In this document: piece after piece, positions 6,920 through 15,441 of the stretch
Layout of the letters: each line of letters begins with the position of its first letter
Numbering within the stretch: the first letter of the stretch is position 1
Source of the DNA: HGM12587 sp964602445
GTDB taxonomy: Bacteria; Bacillota; Clostridia; Lachnospirales; Lachnospiraceae
Direction: 5' to 3'
DNA length: 27,650 nt
Assembly (NCBI GenBank): GCA_964602445.1
Contig: CAZRQV010000025.1
Span: 1-27,650, forward strand
Program-made: the position numbers and the translations under genes
Notes under the pieces: model-generated
Told to the model about the DNA's origin: nothing
What the model saw: only the letters and a program-made list of their open reading frames with translations
Database searches by the model: none

Positions 6920-9211
6920 ATGGAACATAAAGAATATAAATCGATTAACAAATCTGTAAGAAAAAAAGATTCCATGCAGCTTTTGTTAGGAAAACCGGTC
7001 TACACAGATGACGTAGTGCCGAAGGATGCACTGGTAGTAAAGATCCTTCGAAGTCCTCATGCCAATGCAATCGTACAGGAAATTAATACCAAGGCGGCAA
7101 AACTGGTACCGGGGGTAGTAGATATTTACACATGGGAAGATGTGCCTCAGACTCGTTTTGCCATTGCAGGACAGACGTATCCGGAGCCTTCTCCTTATGA
7201 CCGTCTGATCATTGATCGTCATGTTCGTTTTGCGGGAGATGCAGTGGCGATCATTGCAGCAGAAACAGAAAAAGCTGCGTTAAAAGCGATGAAGATTATC
7301 AAAGTAAAATATGAAGTGCTGGAACCGGTGCTGGATTTTCGTACAGCAAAGGACAATCCGGTACTGGTACATCCGGAAGAAGACTGGTATCCTCCATGTG
7401 AAGTAGGCGGGACCAATCTGCGAAATCTGGTAGCAAGTGAGGAAACTTCCGATGGTGATGTGGACGGAATTATGGAAGAATGTGATATCGTGATCGATCA
7501 TGTATATCATACCAAAGCATTTAATCAGGCTATGATGGAGCCTTTTATCAGTTATGCGGAAATGGATCGGTACGGAAGACTGCATGTGATTTCTTCCACC
7601 CAGATCGTCTTCCATACCAGAAGAATCCTGTCCCGTGCCCTTGGAATTCCGAAGAGCCGTATTCGTGTGGAAAAACCTCGAATCGGCGGCGGATTTGGTG
7701 CAAAACAGACTGCAGTATGTGACGTTTATCCGGCATTTGTAGCCATGAAGACTGGTCGTCCGGCAAAGATTAACTATACACGAAAGGAAGCACAGATTGC
7801 AGGATCACCGCGCCATGAAATGGAGATCCGTGTTCGTTTGGGAGCCAGCAAAGAAGGAAAGATCCGTGTTTTGGATCTTTACACGTTATCAAATTCCGGT
7901 GCTTATGGGGAACATGGACCGACAACCGTTGGCTTATCCGGTCACAAAGCCATTCCGTTATATACCGGATCGCTGGAAGCGTATCGTTTCAGTTATGATG
8001 TAGTTTATACCAATCATCAGGCAGCAGGTGCATACCGCGGCTATGGTGCAACCCAGGGAATCTTTGCATTGGAATCTGCAGTTAATGAGCTGGCAGAAAA
8101 ACTCGGAATGGATCCGACGGTGCTTCGTGACCGCAATATGGTCAAAGAGGGAATGGTCATGCCGGCTTATTACGGTGAAGTTGCCAATGCCTGTGCGCTG
8201 GATCGCTGTATGGAGCATTGCCGTCAAATGTTTGACTGGGAAGCAAAATATCCGGTCAGAGATATGGGCAACGGAAAAGTACGTACCGCAGGTGTTGCCA
8301 TGGCAATGCAGGGAAGCTGTATTTCCAATGTGGACGTAGGTTCGGCAACTGTAAAATTAAGTGAAGACGGTACTTATAATCTGCTGATTGGTGCGGCAGA
8401 TATGGGAACCGGATGTGATACGATCCTTGCACAGATGGTAGCAGAATGTATGGATTGTGACGTAGACGATGTGGCTGTGTTTGGTGCAGATACCGATGCA
8501 TCGCCGTATGATTCCGGTTCTTATGCTTCTTCTACGACATACATTACCGGAAAAGCAGTAGAAAAAGCATGCACAGATCTGAAAAAGCGGATTTGCGAGA
8601 TTGCCGCGCAGATGCTGGAATGCAGTGTGGAAGAAGTGGTATTTGAGCGTGGACAGGTGCGTCTGGTCAATAGCGAAAAGGCGGTTTCCCTGACAGACAT
8701 TGCTTATAAAACACAGGTGTCAAATACGATCGCAGCAGAAGCAACTGCAACGCACAGTTCCCCGGTTTCTCCGCCTCCATATATGGTCGGTATGGTAGAA
8801 ATTGAATTAGACAAGCTGACAGGACAGGTAACGATCCTTGATTATATGGCGGTTGTAGACTGCGGAATTCCAATCAATCCGGCACTGGCAAGGATTCAGA
8901 CTGAAGGTGGTATCGTTCAGGGAATCGGTCATACATTAATGGAAAATGTGACATATGACAGTCACGGAAAACCAATCGAATCTACCTTTATGCAGTATAA
9001 AATACCGACCCGTCTGGATATGGGAAAATTAAAAGTAGAATTTGAACACAGTTATGAACCGACAGGACCATTTGGTGCAAAATCCATCGGTGAGATCGTA
9101 ATCAATACACCGGCACCGGCACTTGCTCATGCAATTTACAGAGCAACCGGAGTATGGCACAGAGAACTGCCGATTACACCGGAAAAGATTGCGATGTCCT
9201 GTATCAAATAA
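6920..9211 (+). CDS. Molybdopterin-binding catalytic subunit of the molybdenum hydroxylase
   Basis: The large subunit (763 residues) binds the molybdenum cofactor and hydroxylates the substrate. Family motifs are an N-terminal ald/xan a/b-hammerhead region (LLGKPVYTDDVVPKDALVVKILRSPHANA), GGGFGAKQT, the arginine loop GAYRGYGATQG, DMGTGCDTILAQ, and the C-terminal GPFGAKSIGE with the presumed catalytic Glu at residue 725. The start is the ATG at 6920 after GGAGG; the frame is open further upstream, but that stretch overlaps the iron-sulfur gene in another frame. Substrate is not evident: purines, nicotinate or another N-heterocycle are possible. No XdhC chaperone or molybdopterin synthesis gene is in the window, but the divergent operon encodes a MocA-like transferase. 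Confidence 0.93.
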   Translation: MEHKEYKSINKSVRKKDSMQLLLGKPVYTDDVVPKDALVVKILRSPHANAIVQEINTKAAKLVPGVVDIYTWEDVPQTRFAIAGQTYPEPSPYDRLIIDRHVRFAGDAVAIIAAETEKAALKAMKIIKVKYEVLEPVLDFRTAKDNPVLVHPEEDWYPPCEVGGTNLRNLVASEETSDGDVDGIMEECDIVIDHVYHTKAFNQAMMEPFISYAEMDRYGRLHVISSTQIVFHTRRILSRALGIPKSRIRVEKPRIGGGFGAKQTAVCDVYPAFVAMKTGRPAKINYTRKEAQIAGSPRHEMEIRVRLGASKEGKIRVLDLYTLSNSGAYGEHGPTTVGLSGHKAIPLYTGSLEAYRFSYDVVYTNHQAAGAYRGYGATQGIFALESAVNELAEKLGMDPTVLRDRNMVKEGMVMPAYYGEVANACALDRCMEHCRQMFDWEAKYPVRDMGNGKVRTAGVAMAMQGSCISNVDVGSATVKLSEDGTYNLLIGAADMGTGCDTILAQMVAECMDCDVDDVAVFGADTDASPYDSGSYASSTTYITGKAVEKACTDLKKRICEIAAQMLECSVEEVVFERGQVRLVNSEKAVSLTDIAYKTQVSNTIAAEATATHSSPVSPPPYMVGMVEIELDKLTGQVTILDYMAVVDCGIPINPALARIQTEGGIVQGIGHTLMENVTYDSHGKPIESTFMQYKIPTRLDMGKLKVEFEHSYEPTGPFGAKSIGEIVINTPAPALAHAIYRATGVWHRELPITPEKIAMSCIK

Positions 9212-9281
9212 AGAATGTAAATAAAGAAAGAATAATCCGTGAAGAAAGAAAAAAATATTACTAAAAAAAGAAAAAAGTAAT

Positions 9282-9328
9282 AAAAAGCGGTTTCTTGACG
9301 GATTTTCTTATGGAAAAAACCGTTTTTA
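9282..9328 (+). terminator. Probable intrinsic terminator of the hydroxylase operon
   Basis: AAAAA-G-CGGTTT (9282-9293) pairs with AAACCGTTTTT (9317-9327), with one bulged G and a 23-nt loop; the descending arm ends in five Ts. The long loop makes it weaker than the other terminators in this window. Confidence 0.55.
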
Positions 9329-9396
9329 TGCAGAAAAAAGAAATGATTGTACTGCTAAAAAAACACAAAATCTGCCAAAAATGTATGAATGATTCA

Positions 9397-9425
9397 TAGA
9401 CAGTTTGGGCGAGTTGTGCTAAAAT
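9397..9425 (+). promoter_or_regulatory. nifJ promoter
   Basis: TAGACA (9397-9402, five of six consensus bases), a 17-bp spacer, and TAAAAT (9420-9425) preceded by TGC, an extended -10. This fits the very strong codon bias of the downstream gene. Confidence 0.7.
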
Positions 9426-9524
9426 CAAGATATATCAAAACGGGAAGTGGTACGCTTTGCGTTCCTTTCTTGTGTTTATAAATAGAATCTAATATATATG
9501 ATTCATATAAGGAGGTATAAACCA

Positions 9525-12500
9525 ATGGCTAGAAAAATGAAAACCATGGATGGTAATCATGCAGCAGCTCATGTATCTTATGCATATTCAGACGTTGCAG
9601 CAATCTATCCAATCACTCCATCATCTGTAATGGCAGAAGCTACAGATGAATGGGCTACTCAGGGAAGAGAAAACATCTTCGGACAGACTGTACAGGTTAC
9701 AGAAATGCAGTCTGAAGCAGGTGCAGCAGGTGCCGTACACGGTTCCCTTGCAGCAGGTGCTTTAACAACAACATTTACTGCATCTCAGGGTCTGTTACTT
9801 ATGATCCCGAACCTTTACAAACTTGCAGGTGAAAGACTTCCGGGCGTAATCAACGTATCCGCTCGTGCAATCGCAAGCCATGCATTATCAATCTTCGGAG
9901 ATCACTCAGACGTTTACGCATGTCGTCAGACAGGTGTTGCTATGCTTTGTGAATCAAGCGTTCAGGAAGTTATGGACTTAACACCAGTTGCACACTGTGC
10001 AGCAATCAAAGGACGTCTTCCATTCATCAACTTCTTCGATGGTTTCAGAACATCTCATGAAATCCAGAAGATCGAAATGTGGGACTATGAAGATCTGAAA
10101 GATATGGTAGATCTTGATGCAATCGACGAATACAGAAGAGATGCATTAAATCCAAACCATCCTGTAGAAAGAGGTTCTGCTCAGAACGCAGATATCTTCT
10201 TCCAGGCAAGAGAAGCATGTAACCCATATTATGATGCTCTTCCAGGTATCGTTCAGGAATACATGGACAAAGTAAATGCAAAACTTGGTACAGATTACAA
10301 ACTCTTCAACTACCATGGTGCAGCTGATGCTGAACATGTAATCGTTGCTATGGGTTCTGCATGTGAAACAATCGACGAAACAGTTGACTACTTAACAGCA
10401 GCAGGCGAAAAAGTTGGTGTTGTAAAAGTTCGTCTTTTCAGACCATTCTCAGCAGAAGCACTGATCGCAGCAATTCCTGATTCTGTAAAACAGATTTCTG
10501 TATTAGACAGAACAAAAGAACCAGGTGCACTTGGCGAACCATTATGGTTAGATGTTGTTGCAGCATTAAAAGGATCTAAATTCGATAAAGTACCAGTATT
10601 CATGGGACGTTATGGTTTAGGTTCTAAAGATACAACACCTGCACAGATCGTTGCTGTATTCAAGAACACAGAAAAAGAAAAATTCACAATCGGTATCGTA
10701 GATGACGTTACAAACCTTTCACTGGAAGTTGGCGAACCAATCTCTTGTGCTCCGGAAACAACAATCGCATGTAAATTCTGGGGACTTGGAGCTGACGGTA
10801 CAGTAGGTGCTAACAAAAACTCTATCAAGATCATCGGTGACAATACAGATATGTATGCTCAGGCTTACTTTGATTATGATTCTAAAAAATCAGGTGGTGT
10901 TACAATTTCCCACTTAAGATTTGGTAAGGATCCAATTAAGTCCACATACTTAATTTCCAAAGCTAATTTCGTTGCATGTCATAACCCATCCTATGTACGT
11001 AAATACAACATGGTACAGGATCTGAAAGATGGCGGCACATTCTTATTAAACTGCCCATGGGATATGGAAGGTATCGAACATCACTTACCAGGACAGGCTA
11101 AGAGATACATGGCAGAACATAACATTAAGTTCTACGTGATCGATGGTATTAAGATCGGTAAAGAAATCGGATTAGGCGGACGTATCAATACAGTTCTCCA
11201 GTCTGCATTCTTCGAATTAGCAAACATCATTCCAGGCGAAGAAGCAAACAGCTTAATGAAAGCAGCTGCAAAAGCTTCTTACGGCAAAAAAGGTGATAAG
11301 ATCGTTCAGATGAACTATGATGCGATCGATGCTGGTGCAAAACAGATCGTTGAAATCCAGATTCCGGAAAGCTGGAAAGACTGTGAAGATGAATTCTTAG
11401 GAAAATCAGTTACAGGCGAAAGATCAGACGTTGTTGATTTCGTAAACAACATCCAGATCCCTGTAAACGCTCAGGAAGGTAACAAATTACCAGTATCTGC
11501 ATTCAAAGATTATGTAGATGGTACAACACCTTCAGGTTCTGCTGCATTCGAAAAACGTGGTATCGCAGTAGATATCCCAGTATGGAATACAGAAAACTGT
11601 ATCCAGTGTAACAGATGTGCTTATGTATGTCCTCACGCTGTTATCCGTCCAGTTGCATTAACAGAAGAAGAAGCAGCAAATGCTCCAGAAGGAATGCAGA
11701 TGGTACCTATGACAGGTATGGCAGACAAGAAATTCGCAATCGTTGTATCAGCTCTTGACTGTACAGGATGTGGTTCTTGTGTAAATGTTTGTCCAGGCAA
11801 AAAAGGTGCAAAAGCTATCGCTATGGAAAACATGGAAGCAAATGCAGGACTTCAGACATACTTTGATTACGCAGTAACATTACCAGAAAAAGAAGATGTT
11901 ATCGCTAAATTTAAAGAATCTACAGTAAAAGGAAGCCAGTTCAAGACTCCATTACTCGAGTTCTCAGGCGCTTGTGCAGGATGTGGTGAAACACCATATG
12001 CAAAACTGATCACACAGTTATTCGGTGACAGAATGTATATCGCTAATGCAACAGGTTGTTCTTCAATCTGGGCAAACTCTTCACCATCTACACCATACAC
12101 AGTAAACGCAAAAGGACAGGGTCCAGCTTGGTCTAACTCCTTATTCGAAGATGCTGCAGAATTCGGTTATGGTATGAGCCTTGCTCAGAAAGCTCTCCGC
12201 GACAGATTAAAAACAAAAGTGGAAGCTTTAGCTGAAACAGCAGAAAAAGAAGATGTAAAAGAAGCTGCAAAAGAATGGTTAGATACATTCTCAGTAGGTG
12301 CTACAAATGGCGCTGCTACAGATAAACTCGTTGCTGCATTAGAAGCTTGCGGATGTGAAAAAGCTCAGGAAATCTTAAAAGACAAAGACTTCCTTGCTAA
12401 GAAATCACAGTGGATCTTCGGTGGTGACGGATGGGCATACGACATCGGTTTCGGTGGTGTTGACCACGTATTAGCTTCCGGTAAAGATATCAACATCATG

Positions 12501-13061
12501 GTATTCGATACAGAAGTTTACTCTAATACAGGTGGACAGTCTTCTAAATCTACTCCAGTAGGTGCGATCGCTCAGTTCGCAGCTGGTGGTAAAGATGTGA
12601 AGAAGAAAGACCTTGCAAGCATCGCAATGAGCTATGGTTATGTATATGTTGCTCAGATCGCTATGGGTGCTGATTACAACCAGTGCGTAAAAGCAATCGC
12701 AGAAGCAGAAGCTTATCCAGGACCATCACTCATCATCGCTTACGCTCCATGTATCAACCACGGTATCAAAGTTGGTATGAGCAAAGCTATGACAGAAGAA
12801 GCTAACGCAGTAGCTTGCGGTTACTGGCATTGCTTCAGATACAATCCAGCACTCAAAGAAGCAGGACAGGATGCATTCACATTAGACTCTAAAGAGCCTA
12901 CAGAAGATTACCAGGCATTCCTTGATGGTGAAGTACGTTACAATGCTCTGAAACGTGCAAATCCAGAACGTGCTGCAGAACTCTTCGCTAAATCAGAAGA
13001 AATCGCAAAAGCTAGATTTGAATATCTGAACAAATTAAAAACATTATACGGCGCTGAATAA
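9525..13061 (+). CDS. nifJ: Pyruvate:ferredoxin (flavodoxin) oxidoreductase, single chain
   Basis: PFOR converts pyruvate and CoA to acetyl-CoA and CO2, reducing ferredoxin; it is a central enzyme of anaerobic fermentation. The 1178-residue chain has all domains fused. These are the N-terminal pyrimidine-binding domain (YPITPSSVMAEATDEWA), the gamma domain in the middle, and a two-cluster ferredoxin domain (CIQCNRCAYVCPH near residue 690 and CTGCGSCVNVCPG near 745). The thiamine diphosphate domain follows (CAGCGETPYAKL, then GGDGWAYDIGFGG and SNTGGQSS). The start is the ATG at 9525 after AAGGAGG, giving MARKMKTMDGN; an in-frame ATG nine codons earlier precedes the ribosome binding site and is not used. 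Codon choice is strongly biased (almost only CAG for Gln, many ACA and GCA), as in highly expressed genes. It is monocistronic between its promoter and terminator, and its product is the substrate of the acetyl-CoA carboxylase encoded downstream. Confidence 0.98.
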   Translation: MARKMKTMDGNHAAAHVSYAYSDVAAIYPITPSSVMAEATDEWATQGRENIFGQTVQVTEMQSEAGAAGAVHGSLAAGALTTTFTASQGLLLMIPNLYKLAGERLPGVINVSARAIASHALSIFGDHSDVYACRQTGVAMLCESSVQEVMDLTPVAHCAAIKGRLPFINFFDGFRTSHEIQKIEMWDYEDLKDMVDLDAIDEYRRDALNPNHPVERGSAQNADIFFQAREACNPYYDALPGIVQEYMDKVNAKLGTDYKLFNYHGAADAEHVIVAMGSACETIDETVDYLTAAGEKVGVVKVRLFRPFSAEALIAAIPDSVKQISVLDRTKEPGALGEPLWLDVVAALKGSKFDKVPVFMGRYGLGSKDTTPAQIVAVFKNTEKEKFTIGIVDDVTNLSLEVGEPISCAPETTIACKFWGLGADGTVGANKNSIKIIGDNTDMYAQAYFDYDSKKSGGVTISHLRFGKDPIKSTYLISKANFVACHNPSYVRKYNMVQDLKDGGTFLLNCPWDMEGIEHHLPGQAKRYMAEHNIKFYVIDGIKIGKEIGLGGRINTVLQSAFFELANIIPGEEANSLMKAAAKASYGKKGDKIVQMNYDAIDAGAKQIVEIQIPESWKDCEDEFLGKSVTGERSDVVDFVNNIQIPVNAQEGNKLPVSAFKDYVDGTTPSGSAAFEKRGIAVDIPVWNTENCIQCNRCAYVCPHAVIRPVALTEEEAANAPEGMQMVPMTGMADKKFAIVVSALDCTGCGSCVNVCPGKKGAKAIAMENMEANAGLQTYFDYAVTLPEKEDVIAKFKESTVKGSQFKTPLLEFSGACAGCGETPYAKLITQLFGDRMYIANATGCSSIWANSSPSTPYTVNAKGQGPAWSNSLFEDAAEFGYGMSLAQKALRDRLKTKVEALAETAEKEDVKEAAKEWLDTFSVGATNGAATDKLVAALEACGCEKAQEILKDKDFLAKKSQWIFGGDGWAYDIGFGGVDHVLASGKDINIMVFDTEVYSNTGGQSSKSTPVGAIAQFAAGGKDVKKKDLASIAMSYGYVYVAQIAMGADYNQCVKAIAEAEAYPGPSLIIAYAPCINHGIKVGMSKAMTEEANAVACGYWHCFRYNPALKEAGQDAFTLDSKEPTEDYQAFLDGEVRYNALKRANPERAAELFAKSEEIAKARFEYLNKLKTLYGAE

Positions 13062-13088
13062 TTGAAATTTTAGATGACTCGTTATTAA

Positions 13089-13131
13089 AAAAAGGCGATA
13101 CTTGGTTTTTACAACCAGGTATCGCCTTTTT
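13089..13131. terminator. Strong intrinsic terminator after nifJ
   Basis: A 19-bp stem, AAAAAGGCGATACTTGGTT (13089-13107) with AACCAGGTATCGCCTTTTT (13113-13131), carries a single G-T wobble and a 5-nt loop. A-rich and T-rich flanks make it usable on both strands. It isolates nifJ from the fatty acid operon. Confidence 0.93.
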
Positions 13132-13273
13132 AATTTTTAACGGAATGAAAACAGCATAACGATATTGGAAGCAAAAGTTGCGAGCCGAGATACAGGAAGA
13201 AGTGTTGATTTATACTGTTCTCAATTTCAGCTGAGCGTGGAAAAAATCGATTTTATAAAATATTTACAAAATA

Positions 13274-13313
13274 GGAACGCTTTTGGAACGCTTAAGTATC
13301 TTTTTTGGAACGC
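13274..13313 (+). repeat. Three phased direct repeats of GGAACGC (putative activator operator)
   Basis: Exact GGAACGC copies lie at 13274-13280, 13285-13291 and 13307-13313. Their starts are 11 and 22 bp apart, so all three face the same side of the helix. The first two extend to GGAACGCTT and the third to GGAACGCAT. The vacant slot between copies two and three (13296-13302) does not match. Heptameric direct repeats at 11 or 22 bp are the known operator form of SARP-family activators, and a SARP-type regulator is encoded at 23085-25109. Confidence 0.8.
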
Positions 13314-13327
13314 ATAATCGGTATAAT
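13307..13327 (+). promoter_or_regulatory. Activator-type promoter of the fatty acid operon
   Basis: A perfect TATAAT at 13322-13327 is separated by exactly 8 bp from the last GGAACGC. The expected -35 position (13299-13304) reads TCTTTT, a poor match, so transcription probably needs an activator bound to the repeats. The 8-bp spacing is the same as in well-studied SARP-controlled promoters. Confidence 0.72.
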
Positions 13328-13382
13328 CAATAATCACAGGCAGCAGTAAACTGCTTGAAGATTTATTTTGGAGGCATTTATT

Positions 13383-13604
13383 ATGTATTTTAACGCTATT
13401 GCAAAAATTGTTTCAGAACGTACAGGATGTGATGTTTCTGCTGTAAAGCCGGAGAGCAAATTTTCTGAGCTTGGTATCGATTCTCTTGATACAGTAGAAT
13501 TACTGATGGATCTGGAGGATGAAATCGGTATTGAAATTGAATTGGATCAGAAAGTAGAAACGATCGATGACCTGGATCAGTTTATCCAGAGTAAAAAGGG
13601 TTAA
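13383..13604 (+). CDS. acpP: Acyl carrier protein
   Basis: ACP carries the growing acyl chain on a 4'-phosphopantetheine arm. The 73-residue acidic protein has the GIDSLDTVELLMDLEDEIGIEI signature with the modified Ser at residue 34 (DSL motif). The start at the ATG 13383 is set by GGAGG 8 nt upstream; an in-frame TTG at 13368 would begin upstream of that ribosome binding site and is rejected. It is the first gene of an eleven-gene operon and its stop overlaps a possible fabK start. A holo-ACP synthase gene is needed for activation; only a decayed fragment is seen at the far end of the operon. Confidence 0.96.
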   Translation: MYFNAIAKIVSERTGCDVSAVKPESKFSELGIDSLDTVELLMDLEDEIGIEIELDQKVETIDDLDQFIQSKKG

Positions 13605-13609
13605 TGCTT

Positions 13610-14554
13610 ATGATTAAGTCAGCAATTTGTGACATGTTGGGTATTGAATATCCGGTATTTCAAGGTGGTATGGCTTGGATCGCTGACGGCAAACTGGCCG
13701 CTGCCGTATCTAACGGCGGCGGTCTTGGCATTATTGCAGCAGGAAATGCTCCCGGCGATTATGTCAGACAGCAAATTCAAGTTGCCAAGAGTATCACCAG
13801 TAAACCAATTGGCGTAAATATTATGTTACTTAGTCCATTTGCGGATGAAGTGGCTAAAGTTGTTATAGAAGAAAAAGTTGATGTTGTAACTACAGGTGCA
13901 GGCAATCCATCCAAATATATTAAGGAATGGCTTGCAGCAGATATTAAAGTGATTCCGGTGGTTGCGTCAGTTGCTATGGCAAAATTAATGACCAGACTTG
14001 GGGCATCTGCTCTTATTGCAGAAGGAGGAGAAAGCGGCGGTCATGTGGGGGAGCTTACTACAATGGTGCTTGTTCCGCAAATTTGTGATGCAACGACCTT
14101 GCCTGTGATTGCCGCAGGCGGTATTGCTGACGGCAGGGGTATGGCAGCAGCTTTTATGCTTGGTGCATGCGGTGTTCAGATGGGAACACGTTTTCTAAGT
14201 GCGGAAGAATGCAATATCCATCCTACATATAAAGAAAAGATTCTAAAAGCTACAGACCTGTGTACTATGGTGACAGGTAAGCGACTGGGGCATCCTGTTC
14301 GAAGCCTTAGAACGCAGTTTGCAAGAGAGTATTCCAAAGCGGAGTATGGTGGCGTATCGGATGAAGAGTTGGAAGCTTTGGGAACAGGCGTGCTTAGACT
14401 TGCAGCGCAGGAGGGAGACAAAGAAAAGGGATGTTTCCTCGCAGGACAGATTGCAGCTATGGTAAAAAAAGAACAGCCTGCTGCAGAAATTATTAAGGAA
14501 GTTATAGCGGAAGCAGAACCTATCCTTCAGAGGGCATCACAATGGGTAAAATAG
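13610..14554 (+). CDS. fabK: Enoyl-ACP reductase II (FMN-dependent)
   Basis: FabK reduces trans-2-enoyl-ACP to acyl-ACP, the last step of each elongation cycle, using FMN. The 314-residue sequence follows S. pneumoniae FabK closely in motif order: YPVFQGGMAWIADG, GVNIMLLSPFADEV, TTGAGNPSKYIKEW, EGGESGGHVGELTT (His145, matching the catalytic His144 of the pneumococcal enzyme), VIAAGGIADGRG, and QMGTRFL. The 2-nitropropane dioxygenase family shares the fold, but these motifs are FabK-specific. I chose the ATG at 13610, 9 nt after AAGGG; the ATG at 13604, overlapping the acpP stop, is the alternative. It overlaps fabD by 13 nt. It supplies the enoyl reductase of the operon; no fabI is present. 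Confidence 0.95.
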   Translation: MIKSAICDMLGIEYPVFQGGMAWIADGKLAAAVSNGGGLGIIAAGNAPGDYVRQQIQVAKSITSKPIGVNIMLLSPFADEVAKVVIEEKVDVVTTGAGNPSKYIKEWLAADIKVIPVVASVAMAKLMTRLGASALIAEGGESGGHVGELTTMVLVPQICDATTLPVIAAGGIADGRGMAAAFMLGACGVQMGTRFLSAEECNIHPTYKEKILKATDLCTMVTGKRLGHPVRSLRTQFAREYSKAEYGGVSDEELEALGTGVLRLAAQEGDKEKGCFLAGQIAAMVKKEQPAAEIIKEVIAEAEPILQRASQWVK

Positions 14555-15441
14555 CATTTGTTTTTTCTGGTCAGGGTGATCAGTATCCTGGAATGGGAAA
14601 GGATTTGTATGAGAAATATCCGGTTGCTCAAAAGATTTATGCTTTATGTGATGAAATACGCCCCGGTACATCCAATCAATGCTTTAACGGGACGGAAAAC
14701 GAATTGAAAGAGACAAAAAATACACAACCCTGTTTATTTGCAACGGAATTGGCAGTAGCATGCGTTCTTATTAAAAAAGGGATTGTTCCGGAGGAAGTTG
14801 CCGGATTTTCCCTTGGTGAGGTTGTTGCAGCGACGGTCAGTGGACTGTTTGATTATGAGACAGGGTTTCGTCTTGTGTGCAGACGTGGAGAATTGATGCA
14901 GTGTGAAGCTGAAAAATATGACACTGCAATGGCAGCAGTGGTGAAACTGGCACCGGAACAGGTGCAAGCGATTTGCAGCAGATATACGGATGTTTATCCG
15001 GTAAATTATAACTGTCCCGGACAGATTACCGTTGCGGGACTTTCGTCTCAAATGACAAATTTTTTTGCTGATGTGAAAAAAGCAGACGGCAGAGCGATTC
15101 CTCTGAAGGTGCAGGGCGCATTTCATTCTCCGTTTATGGATGAAGTGGCAAATGTATTTGCCAAAGAATTGGAAAACATCGAAATCGCAGAAAAAACGGT
15201 GAAACTTTATTCCAATATGACGGCGGATGTTTACACAGATGATGTTGTCGGTTTACTGTCAAAGCAGATATGTAATCCTGTACAGTGGGAAAAAAGTATA
15301 CGAAATATGATTACTGACGGAGTGGATACTTTTATTGAAATCGGTCCCGGAAAAACACTTACCAATATGATTAAGAAAATTAATACGGATGTTAAAGCGG
15401 TAAACGCTACAGAGTATTTGCTGGAGGTAGAAGGATGTTAA
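14542..15441 (+). CDS. fabD: Malonyl-CoA:ACP transacylase
   Basis: FabD moves malonyl from CoA to ACP to make the extender unit. The 299-residue protein starts MGKIAFVFSGQGDQYPGMGK, with the family GQG loop. It has the nucleophile elbow GFSLGE (Ser90; usually GHSLGE, here Phe replaces the first His) and AFHSPFM with the catalytic His195. It overlaps the end of fabK by 13 nt and the start of fabG by 7 nt, showing tight translational coupling. The Phe in the elbow is a tolerated variant in some Firmicutes, as far as I recall. Confidence 0.95.
   Translation: MGKIAFVFSGQGDQYPGMGKDLYEKYPVAQKIYALCDEIRPGTSNQCFNGTENELKETKNTQPCLFATELAVACVLIKKGIVPEEVAGFSLGEVVAATVSGLFDYETGFRLVCRRGELMQCEAEKYDTAMAAVVKLAPEQVQAICSRYTDVYPVNYNCPGQITVAGLSSQMTNFFADVKKADGRAIPLKVQGAFHSPFMDEVANVFAKELENIEIAEKTVKLYSNMTADVYTDDVVGLLSKQICNPVQWEKSIRNMITDGVDTFIEIGPGKTLTNMIKKINTDVKAVNATEYLLEVEGC

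Larger units (their letters stand above)
9212..9524 (+). other. Intergenic region between the hydroxylase operon and nifJ (313 bp)
   Basis: No gene is seen. The left third is A-rich; a probable terminator lies at 9282-9328, the nifJ promoter at 9397-9425 and a leader of about 90 nt before nifJ. The leader includes a small hairpin, ACGC-TTT-GCGT (9452-9462). Ribosome binding site AAGGAGG lies near 9509-9515. Confidence 0.6.
13062..13382 (+). other. Intergenic region between nifJ and the fatty acid operon (321 bp)
   Basis: It holds the nifJ terminator (13089-13131), about 140 bp of AT-rich DNA with no recognised gene, and the acpP control region (13274-13327). After the -10 element there is a leader of roughly 50 nt with AGCAGTAAACTGCT (13343-13356), a short palindrome, and then GGAGG (13370-13374) before acpP. 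Confidence 0.7.

Noticed and set aside
6920..9211. Possible selenocysteine-containing molybdenum hydroxylase
   Set aside because: No in-frame TGA occurs within the conserved gene and no SECIS-like element was noticed; selenium-dependent forms use a separate selenide ligand that sequence cannot show.
9459..9465. GCGTTCC (reverse complement of the acpP-upstream heptamer) in the nifJ leader; also one GGAACGC inside the regulator gene at 23412-23418
   Set aside because: Single copies of a 7-mer are expected by chance a few times in a window this size; neither is repeated or phased to a -10.
13165..13318. Open frame beginning LEAKVASRDTGRSVDLYC and running through the repeat region upstream of acpP
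   Set aside because: Only about 50 codons, TTG start without a ribosome binding site, no recognisable family, and it runs through the promoter elements; probably chance.
13132..13382. Search for a FapR- or FabT-type operator upstream of the fatty acid operon
   Set aside because: No palindrome resembling the FapR or FabT consensus was seen; the direct repeats are the only clear regulatory pattern.
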